DNA of 64,000 nt from the NCBI GenBank assembly GCA_947625095.1, contig CANQMX010000007.1, positions 1-64,000 on the forward strand, given 5' to 3'. Shown piece after piece: positions 57,966 through 64,000 of the stretch; position 1 is the stretch's first letter; each line of letters starts with the position of its first letter. Under the pieces are notes generated by a model. It ran no database searches. It was not told the origin of the DNA and was given only the letters and a program-made list of their open reading frames with translations. The DNA is from an uncultured Clostridia bacterium. GTDB taxonomy: Bacteria; Bacillota; Clostridia; Christensenellales; Borkfalkiaceae. Made by a program: the position numbers and the translations under genes.

Positions 57966-59558
57966 ATGAAAAAACAAAAGCAAGACGGCGTGCCCCAAGA
58001 GGGTATGCCCGAACCCGCCCCGCAGGAAATTTTGCGGGACGACGCCCCGCAGGAAGTCGCGCAAAACAGCGCGCCGCCTTCGGGGGAAGAAGCGCCCGCC
58101 ATGCCCAACCGAAAGGGTGCATGGGGTGCGTTTACCAATAAGCTCGACGCATATTTCGGCGTCACCGCACGCGGCTCTTCGTTCAAGCGCGAAGTCATCG
58201 CGGGACTCACGACTTTCATGTCGATGGTATACGCCCTGCTCGTAGTGCCCGGTATGTACCCCGAAGCCGCGGTGTCCTTCGGCGCGGTGTACATTGCGAC
58301 GGCGCTCGGCGCGATCTTGGGAACGATCCTCATGGCGCTCCTTGCCAAGATGCCGATCGCACAGGCCTCGGGGCTTGGCGCGACCGCATATGTAACGGGT
58401 ACGCTCATCGGGGGCAGCATGGGGCTTTCCTATGCGAACGCGATGGTGTTCGTCCTCTTCGACGGGATCATCTTCGTACTGCTCACGGCGACGGGGCTTC
58501 GCAAGAAGATCCTCGAAGCCATCCCCACCGAGGTCAAGCAGACCGTCCCCGTCGGGATCGGTATGTTCATCGCCTTCATCGGCTTTAACAACGCGGGCGT
58601 CGTGTCTCTCCACGAGGGAAGCATCAGCTTCGCCTCCTTCAACCTGCTCAGCGCCACCCTGCGCTACTGCGACGCCATCGCCGCGGCCGTTGCCCTCTTC
58701 GGTGTCATCGGCATCGCCGTTCTCGCCAAGAAAAATGTCAGCGGCTGTATTTTGTGGGGAATTCTCGGCTCTGCAGCCGTGTATTACGCGCTCATCGGCC
58801 TCGGGTGCGCATGGAATGCCGATGGGTGCAGAGCGGTGTTTACGGACATCGCCGCGCAGTTCGAAGATCCCTTCCAGGCGTTCGGCGCATGGGGAAGGGA
58901 ATCGATCGGGCAGGTGTTCGTTCACGGCTTCGACTTCTCGGATTATCTCGGCAAGAACGGCGTGGGCGCGCTCGTCCTTCTCATCCTCACCGCCGCCCTC
59001 TCCCTCTGCATGGTGGATATGTTCGATACCCTCGGCTCTATGTACGGCGCCTGCGCCAAGGGCGGCTTGCTCGACAAAGACGGCAACCCCTACCGCATGG
59101 GACAGTGTATGCTCTCCGACTCCATTGCGACCTGCGCGGGCGCGGTGTTCGGCGCGACGACCGTGACTACCTATGTGGAATCCGCCTCGGGCGTGGCGGC
59201 GGGCGGCAAGACGGGCTTCACCTCCATCATCACCGCCATCTGCTTCTTCTTCGCGATGTTCCTTTCGCCCCTCGCGCGGATCATCCCCGGCTGTGCGACG
59301 GCTGCTGCCCTCATCTGGGTGGGCGTCCTCATGATGTCCTCCGTGAAGGATGTGGATTGGGCCGATCCCGCCGTGGCGCTGCCCGCCTTCCTCACCATCG
59401 CCGTCATGGCGTTCGGGTACTCCATCTCCTACGGCATCGGTGTGGGCATCATCTCGTGTGCGCTCGTTAAATTGTTCACGGGCAAGGTGAAGGAGGTCTC
59501 CTTCGTCACATGGATCGTCGCAGCGCTCTTCCTTGCGATGTTCCTTCTCACCAACTGA
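57966..59558 (+). CDS. AzgA-type (NCS2) adenine/guanine/hypoxanthine permease
   Basis: 530 aa with about 12 membrane helices. After a ~65-residue Pro/Gln/Glu-rich cytoplasmic extension, the AzgA signature follows: REVIAGLTTFMSMVYALLVVPGM, ASGLGATAYV, GIGMFIAFIGFNNAGVV, then DMFDTLGSMYGACAKGGLLDKDG and TTYVESASGVAAGGKTGFTS, which match purine-binding helices. It imports purine bases by proton symport in characterised members. AAAGGAG precedes the ATG. The histidine phosphatase gene begins one base after its stop. Confidence 0.93.
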   Translation: MKKQKQDGVPQEGMPEPAPQEILRDDAPQEVAQNSAPPSGEEAPAMPNRKGAWGAFTNKLDAYFGVTARGSSFKREVIAGLTTFMSMVYALLVVPGMYPEAAVSFGAVYIATALGAILGTILMALLAKMPIAQASGLGATAYVTGTLIGGSMGLSYANAMVFVLFDGIIFVLLTATGLRKKILEAIPTEVKQTVPVGIGMFIAFIGFNNAGVVSLHEGSISFASFNLLSATLRYCDAIAAAVALFGVIGIAVLAKKNVSGCILWGILGSAAVYYALIGLGCAWNADGCRAVFTDIAAQFEDPFQAFGAWGRESIGQVFVHGFDFSDYLGKNGVGALVLLILTAALSLCMVDMFDTLGSMYGACAKGGLLDKDGNPYRMGQCMLSDSIATCAGAVFGATTVTTYVESASGVAAGGKTGFTSIITAICFFFAMFLSPLARIIPGCATAAALIWVGVLMMSSVKDVDWADPAVALPAFLTIAVMAFGYSISYGIGVGIISCALVKLFTGKVKEVSFVTWIVAALFLAMFLLTN

Positions 59559-59559
59559 C

Positions 59560-60081
59560 GTGAAAATTTACGTCGTGCGCCATTGCAGCACGGTGCGCAG
59601 CGAACAAAAGATCTTCTGCGGAAGCACGGATATCCCGCTCTCCCCGCGCGGGGAAGAGGAGGCGAAGGCGCTTGCCTCGCTCCATCTTTCGCCCGACGTC
59701 ATCCTCTCCTCCCCCCTTCTGCGTGCAAGACAGACGGCGGAGGCGATCGCGGGGCGTAAAATCCCCATTCTTCTCGACGGGCGCCTGCGGGAGCGCGACT
59801 TCGGCGACTTCGAGGGCACGGACTGCGCCCGCCCCGACGGCAAACAGTACCGCCGCAACATGGGCTTAAAATACCCGAACGGCGAATCCTACCTCGACGT
59901 CGCCGCCCGCATCTATCCCCTTCTCGACGAACTCACGGCGCGCTTTGCGGGAAAGACCGTATGCCTCGTCTCCCACGGCAGCGCGTGCCGCGTCATCCGC
60001 TCCTATTTTCTCGAAATGTCCGACGAGGAATTTTATTCCTACTCCCAGCCCAACGGCGCGGTGGAGGAATACGAACGGTAA
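59560..60081 (+). CDS. Histidine phosphatase superfamily protein
   Basis: 173 aa. The catalytic motif is VVRHCSTVRSE (RHC in place of the usual RHG), the acidic partner lies in RERDFGDFEG and the second His in LVSHGSACRV. SSPLLRARQTAEAI is also typical. The closest functional types are alpha-ribazole phosphatase or phosphoglycerate-mutase-like enzymes; the substrate cannot be named. The GTG at 59560, one base after the permease stop, is preferred to an ATG at 59533 inside the permease because the fold begins there. No Shine-Dalgarno is seen, so translation is probably coupled. Confidence 0.85.
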   Translation: MKIYVVRHCSTVRSEQKIFCGSTDIPLSPRGEEEAKALASLHLSPDVILSSPLLRARQTAEAIAGRKIPILLDGRLRERDFGDFEGTDCARPDGKQYRRNMGLKYPNGESYLDVAARIYPLLDELTARFAGKTVCLVSHGSACRVIRSYFLEMSDEEFYSYSQPNGAVEEYER

Positions 60082-60099
60082 CACGCCTTCAAAATTTGA

Positions 60100-60134
60100 G
60101 CCGCCCGCGCAAACTTGCGCGGGCGGCTTCGTTT
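60100..60134. terminator. Bidirectional terminator hairpin
   Basis: Perfect 13-bp stem GCCGCCCGCGCAA/TTGCGCGGGCGGC with a 2-nt loop, followed by TTCGTTT on the plus strand and CAAATTTT on the minus strand; serves the convergent phosphatase and hydrolase genes. Confidence 0.82.
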
Positions 60135-60140
60135 ATCCTC

Positions 60141-61022
60141 TTACACATTTTCCTCAAAGAAATCCAGCACCGTTTTCCACTTTTTGTCGCGGTCGGTCGT
60201 CTCGTTCAGGAACTCGTGGCGGGAATTTTTAAAGAGCACCATCTTCACGTTGGTCATGCCCGCCTTCTCGGTGTAGAAGCGGCGCAGTTTCTCCACGCCC
60301 TTGCCCATGTCGCCGACGGGGTCGTTCTCGCCCGAGGCGAGCAGCACGGGCATATCCTTTTTCAGCCCCGCGATGTACTTCTTCGTGTACAGCGATTTCA
60401 GCCCCTTGAAAAAGTCGCGGTAGAAGCGGTTGGAGCAGGTGAACCCGCACAGCGGGTCGGCGTCGTAGGCGGCGTTGTTGTCGCCGTCGGCGGAGAGCCA
60501 CTGCCCGTCCTCAAACTGCTTGGAGTACGCCCCGAACGAGAGTTTCTCGATGAGTTTCGCGGGCTTCTTTTCCCCCTTCAGATGGGAGACGACCGCGCCG
60601 AGGTACACCTCAAAATCCTTCTTGTGGTTGCTCCCGCCGATGACTGCGCCATCCACAAGACCGCTGTACTTGGAGATAAAACTCTGCGTGAGGAACGAGC
60701 CGTAGGAAAACCCGAAGATAAAATATTTGAGTGCGGGGAATTTGGCGCGGTAATATTTTGCGATCTCCGCCTCGTCGCGCACGGTATCCGCAAACATATT
60801 GCCCTTGCAGTAGCCGAGCGTCTCGGGGTCGGTCTTGCCGTGTCCGCGGTGGTCGTCGGCGACGACGAGGTACCCATGTCCGTTGAGGTACTTCGCAAAC
60901 GCCGCGTATCTGCCCGCGTGCTCGGTCATGCCGTGCACGATCTGCACGACGGCCTTGGGGCGTTCCGCCTCCAACCATTCATAGACAAAAATTTTCTTTC
61001 CTTCAAAACTTGTAAGTTGCAT
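60141..61022 (-). CDS. Alpha/beta hydrolase, monoacylglycerol lipase/lysophospholipase type
   Basis: 293 aa. Oxyanion motif IVHGMTEHAGRY (~32), HRGHGKTD, nucleophile elbow GFSYGS (~106), a catalytic Asp in GENDPVGD and His in SRHEFLNE near the C-terminus. This is the Hydrolase_4 arrangement; substrates of relatives are mono- and lysolipids. The start at 61022 is chosen because GGAGGGC lies ~5 nt upstream; the extension to 61094 crosses the promoter. No signal peptide, so cytoplasmic. Confidence 0.9.
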   Translation of the reverse strand: MQLTSFEGKKIFVYEWLEAERPKAVVQIVHGMTEHAGRYAAFAKYLNGHGYLVVADDHRGHGKTDPETLGYCKGNMFADTVRDEAEIAKYYRAKFPALKYFIFGFSYGSFLTQSFISKYSGLVDGAVIGGSNHKKDFEVYLGAVVSHLKGEKKPAKLIEKLSFGAYSKQFEDGQWLSADGDNNAAYDADPLCGFTCSNRFYRDFFKGLKSLYTKKYIAGLKKDMPVLLASGENDPVGDMGKGVEKLRRFYTEKAGMTNVKMVLFKNSRHEFLNETTDRDKKWKTVLDFFEENV

Positions 61023-61038
61023 ATTGCCCTCCACCGCT

Positions 61039-61066
61039 ATTATAGCACTTCTCCGCAAAAAATCAA
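61039..61066 (-). promoter_or_regulatory. Promoter of the alpha/beta hydrolase gene
   Basis: Minus-strand -35 TTGATT (61061-61066), 16-nt spacer, -10 TATAAT (61039-61044). Confidence 0.78.
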
Positions 61067-61097
61067 CCCTCCGCGGCAAACTCTTTCCGCGCATAGC

Positions 61098-61126
61098 TTG
61101 CGCCTTTTTGCGGGGCGTGATATAAT
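61098..61126 (+). promoter_or_regulatory. Promoter overlapping the PHP gene start (leaderless candidate)
   Basis: -35 TTGCGC (61098-61103), 17-nt spacer, consensus -10 TATAAT (61121-61126). Only six bases separate the -10 from the ATG, so transcription would start at or next to the initiation codon. Confidence 0.72.
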
Positions 61127-61132
61127 ACTGCC

Positions 61133-61939
61133 ATGCTCACCGATGTTCACAACCATTCCACATTTTCCCCCGACGGAAGATCCCCCCTCTCGGACATGGT
61201 AGCCGCGGCGAAGGCGAAAGGCCTGCGCTATTTCGGCATTTCCGAGCACTTCGACGTCGACGAAACCTCGCGCAGGCTGTACGGCGCGACGACCTCTCCC
61301 GCCTATTTTGCGGCGGCGCGCGAACTGCAAGCGGCGCAGAACGGCGCATCGTTCACCTTTCTCGTCGGCGCGGAATTCGGCTATACCGCCGAGCCAGCCG
61401 CCCGCGCATATCTTTCCGAACTTGCCCAAACCTACCGCCCCGACTTCATCGTCAACAGCGTGCACATCGTGGACGACGTCGACGCGTGGTTTCCCGCGTA
61501 CTTTGCGGGCAAGAGCAAGGCGTACTCCTACTCGCGCTACTTCGAGGCGGTGCGCGATAGCCTCGATGCGCCCTATCCCTACGACGTCGTGGGGCACATC
61601 GGGTACGTCTCGCGCAACGCGCCCTACCCCGACCGCAAACTGCGCTACGAGGATTTTTCCGCCTTCTACGACGATATCCTCCGCACGGTCGTTGCGAAGG
61701 ACAAGATTCTGGAGGTGAACACCTCCTCCCGCGGCGCGGGGAGCGACTTTTTGCCCGACTGCGACGTCCTCGAACGGTACTTTGCGCTCGGCGGAAGAAA
61801 GGTCTCCTTTGCCTCCGACGCGCACGATACTTCCCGCATCCTCGAAAAGCGGGAGACAGTCGTCGCCGCGCTCAAAAAGATCGGCTTTACGCACATCACC
61901 GTGCCCGTCTGCGGGAAACATATCCCCGTCGAATTCTGA
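61133..61939 (+). CDS. PHP-domain phosphatase (HisK-type histidinol phosphatase family)
   Basis: 268 aa. Metal-binding motifs of the PHP fold: TDVHNHSTFSPDG at the N-terminus, GISEHFD (~36), a Glu in GAEFGY (~80), NSVHIVDDVD (~110), DVVGHIGYV (~155) and the terminal SDAHD (~228). Histidinol-phosphate hydrolysis is the activity of the best-known relatives, but no his genes are nearby. There is no Shine-Dalgarno before the ATG and the promoter -10 ends 6 nt upstream, so the mRNA may be leaderless. Confidence 0.88.
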   Translation: MLTDVHNHSTFSPDGRSPLSDMVAAAKAKGLRYFGISEHFDVDETSRRLYGATTSPAYFAAARELQAAQNGASFTFLVGAEFGYTAEPAARAYLSELAQTYRPDFIVNSVHIVDDVDAWFPAYFAGKSKAYSYSRYFEAVRDSLDAPYPYDVVGHIGYVSRNAPYPDRKLRYEDFSAFYDDILRTVVAKDKILEVNTSSRGAGSDFLPDCDVLERYFALGGRKVSFASDAHDTSRILEKRETVVAALKKIGFTHITVPVCGKHIPVEF

Positions 61940-61946
61940 AAAATTT

Positions 61947-61990
61947 GAGGGGCGCGCGGCAGACCCGCGCGCCCCTCTTTTTATTTTTTT
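61947..61990. terminator. Intrinsic terminator after the PHP gene
   Basis: Thirteen-bp stem GAGGGGCGCGCGG/CCGCGCGCCCCTC with a 5-nt loop, then TTTTTATTTTTTT. The T-run overlaps the end of the convergent glutaredoxin-like gene. Confidence 0.93.
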
Positions 61991-62261
61991 ATAACGCCCT
62001 GTCGAGCGCCTCTTTGAGGCACGCCTTCACCTCTTCAAAGCTCTGCCCCGGGCGCGCCTCGTACAACTTTTCCGCCCCGCAGAAGAGGGTGGGCACATAG
62101 TAGTAATCATACTTTGCGGCAACTTCGGGCTTTCTGCTCTCCTCCACCCACTCGATGTCCGCCGCGTACTTTTTATCTTCGGAAACAAGTTCTTTGAGCG
62201 CCCGCCGCGCGTAGTGACAGTACGGGCAATCCTCCAAATAAAATAAGATAAACTTTTTCAT
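61989..62261 (-). CDS. Glutaredoxin/thioredoxin-like protein
   Basis: 90 aa thioredoxin-fold protein with redox motif CPYC at residues 12-15 (LEDCPYCHYARRAL) and the cis-proline in YYVPTLF. It probably catalyses dithiol-disulfide exchange on small cytoplasmic substrates; the specific role is unknown. The start overlaps the rsmA stop codon by 4 nt (ATGA), so it is translated after rsmA. Confidence 0.88.
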   Translation of the reverse strand: MKKFILFYLEDCPYCHYARRALKELVSEDKKYAADIEWVEESRKPEVAAKYDYYYVPTLFCGAEKLYEARPGQSFEEVKACLKEALDRAL

Positions 62262-63064
62262 TTCACAAGCCCCCTTTCAAATAAAATATCGGCAAGCCGC
62301 GCAAACGCCGCGGGGGAGAGCGTCTCGCCGCGCGCCCCCTCGGTAACATTCGCCGCGCGCAAAATTTCCCGCGCCGCGCCCCGTTCGAGGTTCGCCGCGT
62401 TCATCAGATTATTTTCGAGCGTCTTTCGCCTGCTCGAAAAGGCCAGCCGCACGGCAAAGCGGTAGGCTTTTTCGCTCTTCACGGGCACGCCCCCCGAAAA
62501 ATCCACCCGCACCACCGCCGAATCCACATTGGGGCGGGGGGTGAACATCGTCCGCGGCACGCTCCGCGTGATATGCGCCGTGCCTCTTAGGGCGAGCGCC
62601 GCCGTGATCGCGCCGTAGTCGGGCGTATTTTCCCGCGCGCACAGCCGCCGCGCGACCTCCTCCTGCACCATCACGGTGAGGCCGAGGCAGCCCTTCGCCT
62701 CCTCGCAAAAGCGCATCAAAACGGGCGTCGTGATGTAGTAGGGCAGATTTGCGACGACGCGGTACTCTCCCAACTCCTCTTCAAGTTTGCGCATATCCTC
62801 GCGCATGAAATCGCGGAACACGACCTCCACGTTCTCCAAGCCCGCCAGCGTCTGCGAAAGAAGGGGCTTCAACTCGGCGTCGATCTCGTACGCGACGACG
62901 CGCTTCGCCCTCCTTGCGAGCGCCCTTGTGAGCGCCCCCGCGCCCGCGCCGATCTCCAGAACGGTCGCAGTTTCATCCACGCCCGCGTCCCGCGCGATGG
63001 CGTCGAGCAAATTTTCATCGGTCAAAAAATTCTGCCCGTAGCGCTTTTTGAAGCGAAATTCCAT
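62258..63064 (-). CDS. rsmA: 16S rRNA dimethyladenosine transferase
   Basis: 268 aa (KsgA). Dimethylates two adjacent adenines near the 3' end of 16S rRNA. N-terminal FKKRYGQNFLTDENLLD, SAM motif LEIGAGAGALTRAL (~48), the acceptor-binding NLPYYITTPVLMRF (~115) and PRPNVDSAVVRVD are all standard. The start at 63064 is preferred over 63106 because GTGAGGAA lies ~5 nt upstream. Coupled to the glutaredoxin-like gene downstream; TatD and its linked radical SAM protein lie upstream, the usual tatD-rsmA neighbourhood. Confidence 0.97.
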   Translation of the reverse strand: MEFRFKKRYGQNFLTDENLLDAIARDAGVDETATVLEIGAGAGALTRALARRAKRVVAYEIDAELKPLLSQTLAGLENVEVVFRDFMREDMRKLEEELGEYRVVANLPYYITTPVLMRFCEEAKGCLGLTVMVQEEVARRLCARENTPDYGAITAALALRGTAHITRSVPRTMFTPRPNVDSAVVRVDFSGGVPVKSEKAYRFAVRLAFSSRRKTLENNLMNAANLERGAAREILRAANVTEGARGETLSPAAFARLADILFERGLVK

Positions 63065-63139
63065 CTGTTTCCTCACAAATTTTGCCCCGCGCCGCACACA
63101 CTGCAAGCGAGGGAGCGACCCTCCTCACCGAGGAAAAGC

Positions 63140-63159
63140 AAGGAGCCTTGCGGCTCCTT
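63140..63159 (-). terminator. Terminator of the tatD-radical SAM unit
   Basis: Eight-bp stem AAGGAGCC/GGCTCCTT with a 4-nt loop directly after the radical SAM stop codon, followed by GCTTTTCC on the minus strand. Confidence 0.6.
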
Positions 63160-63750
63160 TTAATCTATCATGGGTCGGACGCGGAGCGGGATTCCCACCC
63201 CCTCCGCGATTTTTTTGCACATTTCCACCTTCTCCGTGCCGATGCAGTCCACAACAGAAAACCACGCGTTCAGCCCTTCCGCCTTGCAATCGCGGGCAAA
63301 TTGCAGCATCCCCTCGAACGCCCCTTCCACCTGCGGCAGGCACAGCGCGTCGTACTCCTCTCTCGTCGGCGCGTTGAGGGAAATATTGATGCCGTCGAGT
63401 TTGCCCTTCAGTTCGGGCGCAATGTTCCTGCCCGCGAGGAGCGACCCGTGCCCGTTGGTGTTGAGGCGGGTCTTGCCGCCCTGCGCGTGCACAAAATCGC
63501 AAAGTTCCAGCATCTCTTTGAGCCGCTCCGTCGGCTCGCCGAAGCCGCAAAACACGATCTCCCTGTACTTTTGGGGATCGCCGACGGCGCTTTTCACCGC
63601 CTCCACCGTCGGTTCGCCGCTCTTCAACCACAGGGCGTAGCCCTCGTAGGTCTTTTTGCCGTTGCGCACGCAGAAGGTGCAGCGGTTGGAGCAGCGGTTG
63701 GTGAGATTGATGTAGAGATTTTCTCCGATTTGATAGGCGTAAGTATCCAT
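63160..63750 (-). CDS. TatD-linked radical SAM protein
   Basis: 196 aa. Radical SAM cluster motif CSNRCTFC (C-x3-C-x2-C, ~22-29), followed by IVFCGFGEPTERL (SAM-binding GEPT motif, ~72) and LNTNGHGSLL. The protein is short for the superfamily and has no C-terminal accessory cluster. Its family is regularly encoded next to tatD, and here the ATG lies 1 nt after the tatD stop. The reaction is not known. The start at 63750 is preferred because the upstream extension overlaps tatD out of frame. Confidence 0.9.
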   Translation of the reverse strand: MDTYAYQIGENLYINLTNRCSNRCTFCVRNGKKTYEGYALWLKSGEPTVEAVKSAVGDPQKYREIVFCGFGEPTERLKEMLELCDFVHAQGGKTRLNTNGHGSLLAGRNIAPELKGKLDGINISLNAPTREEYDALCLPQVEGAFEGMLQFARDCKAEGLNAWFSVVDCIGTEKVEMCKKIAEGVGIPLRVRPMID

Positions 63751-63751
63751 C

Positions 63752-64000
63752 TTATTCCATCTTTTTGAACAGCGTTTTGGCGTTCTTCTCAATTTGCGCA
63801 GTCAGCGCATCGATATTTTCGCCCCGCACTTCGGCAAGCCTCTGCACGATGAGGGGGATATTCGCGGGCGTGTTTTTCTCCCCGCGGAAGGGGCTTAAAT
63901 AGGGGCTGTCCGTCTCGGTGAGAAGCCTCTCCGCAGGGCAATTCACCGCGGCCCCCACGGCGCGGCGGGCGTTCTTGAAGCACACCGTCCCGCCGAAGGA
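63752..64000 (-). CDS. TatD-family metal-dependent hydrolase, C-terminal part (cut by window edge)
   Basis: Only the last ~82 codons are in the window; the gene continues beyond position 64000. GGTVCFKNARRAV and the diagnostic LLTETDSPYLSPFRG carry the conserved TDSP metal-ligand region, and IVQRLAEVRG is the usual C-terminal helix. TatD proteins are Mg-dependent 3'-5' exonuclease/DNase-type hydrolases. Confidence 0.93.
   Translation of the reverse strand, partial: SFGGTVCFKNARRAVGAAVNCPAERLLTETDSPYLSPFRGEKNTPANIPLIVQRLAEVRGENIDALTAQIEKNAKTLFKKME

Overview
The window looks like a chromosomal segment of a monoderm Bacillota (Clostridia-like, possibly Christensenellales-type gut bacterium). 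This is inferred from textbook sigma-A promoters (TTGACA-N17-TATAAT), a pheST T-box leader, lipobox signal peptides, BspA-type leucine-rich repeat and InlB-type repeat surface proteins, pyruvate phosphate dikinase, and a split archaeal-type glutamate synthase. No rRNA, tRNA, CRISPR array, transposase or phage gene was seen. Most genes lie on the minus strand.

1-26.2 kb: one probable minus-strand transcription unit read from 26.2 kb down to 0.3 kb. It begins with a 3,216-aa BspA-like lipoprotein. Next come a 366-aa membrane protein, a MoxR AAA+ ATPase, a DUF58 protein, a BatA-like vWA membrane protein and a second vWA membrane protein. It ends with a 950-aa LRR lipoprotein and a 1,721-aa InlB-repeat lipoprotein. 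Several junctions are ATGA overlaps. The promoter in front has a G9 homopolymer inside an over-long 19-nt spacer, a candidate phase-variation switch.

26.2-31.9 kb: pheS-pheT under a T-box riboswitch whose terminator and antiterminator can both be drawn, flanked by intergenic regions full of palindromic repeats, including a perfect 75-bp palindrome. 31.9-36.9 kb: a five-gene split glutamate synthase operon (amidotransferase, FMN synthase domain, ferredoxin, FAD oxidoreductase, GXGXG domain). 37.0-38.3 kb: comF with two tandem XRE regulators behind a 46-bp nested dyad. 38.3-39.1 kb: a second repeat cluster. 39.1-42.1 kb: MreB-like, Maf and Ppx/GppA genes. 42.3-43.0 kb: a pair of half-size TauE/SafE genes. 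43.2-46.9 kb: a 1,214-aa protein apparently anchored at both ends.

46.9-64 kb is mostly housekeeping: an RsmF-type methyltransferase, a DEDD exonuclease with BRCT-like tail, and serS (all ATGA-coupled); a CtpE-like P-type ATPase; a TerB-like protein; ppdK with a remnant of a second copy downstream; a SecB-like chaperone; an AzgA-type purine permease; a histidine phosphatase; an alpha/beta hydrolase; a PHP phosphatase; a glutaredoxin-like protein; rsmA; a TatD-linked radical SAM protein; and the 3' end of tatD, cut by the window edge.

The most notable non-coding signal is a family of intergenic hairpin elements. Their flanks are conserved (AAGATACACTC ... TCGGTATGAGG and GGGATTCTTC ... AGAATGACGCA) while the stems between them vary in sequence but stay paired. 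They recur near 0.1, 26.5-26.8, 30.8-31.8 and 38.4-39.0 kb.
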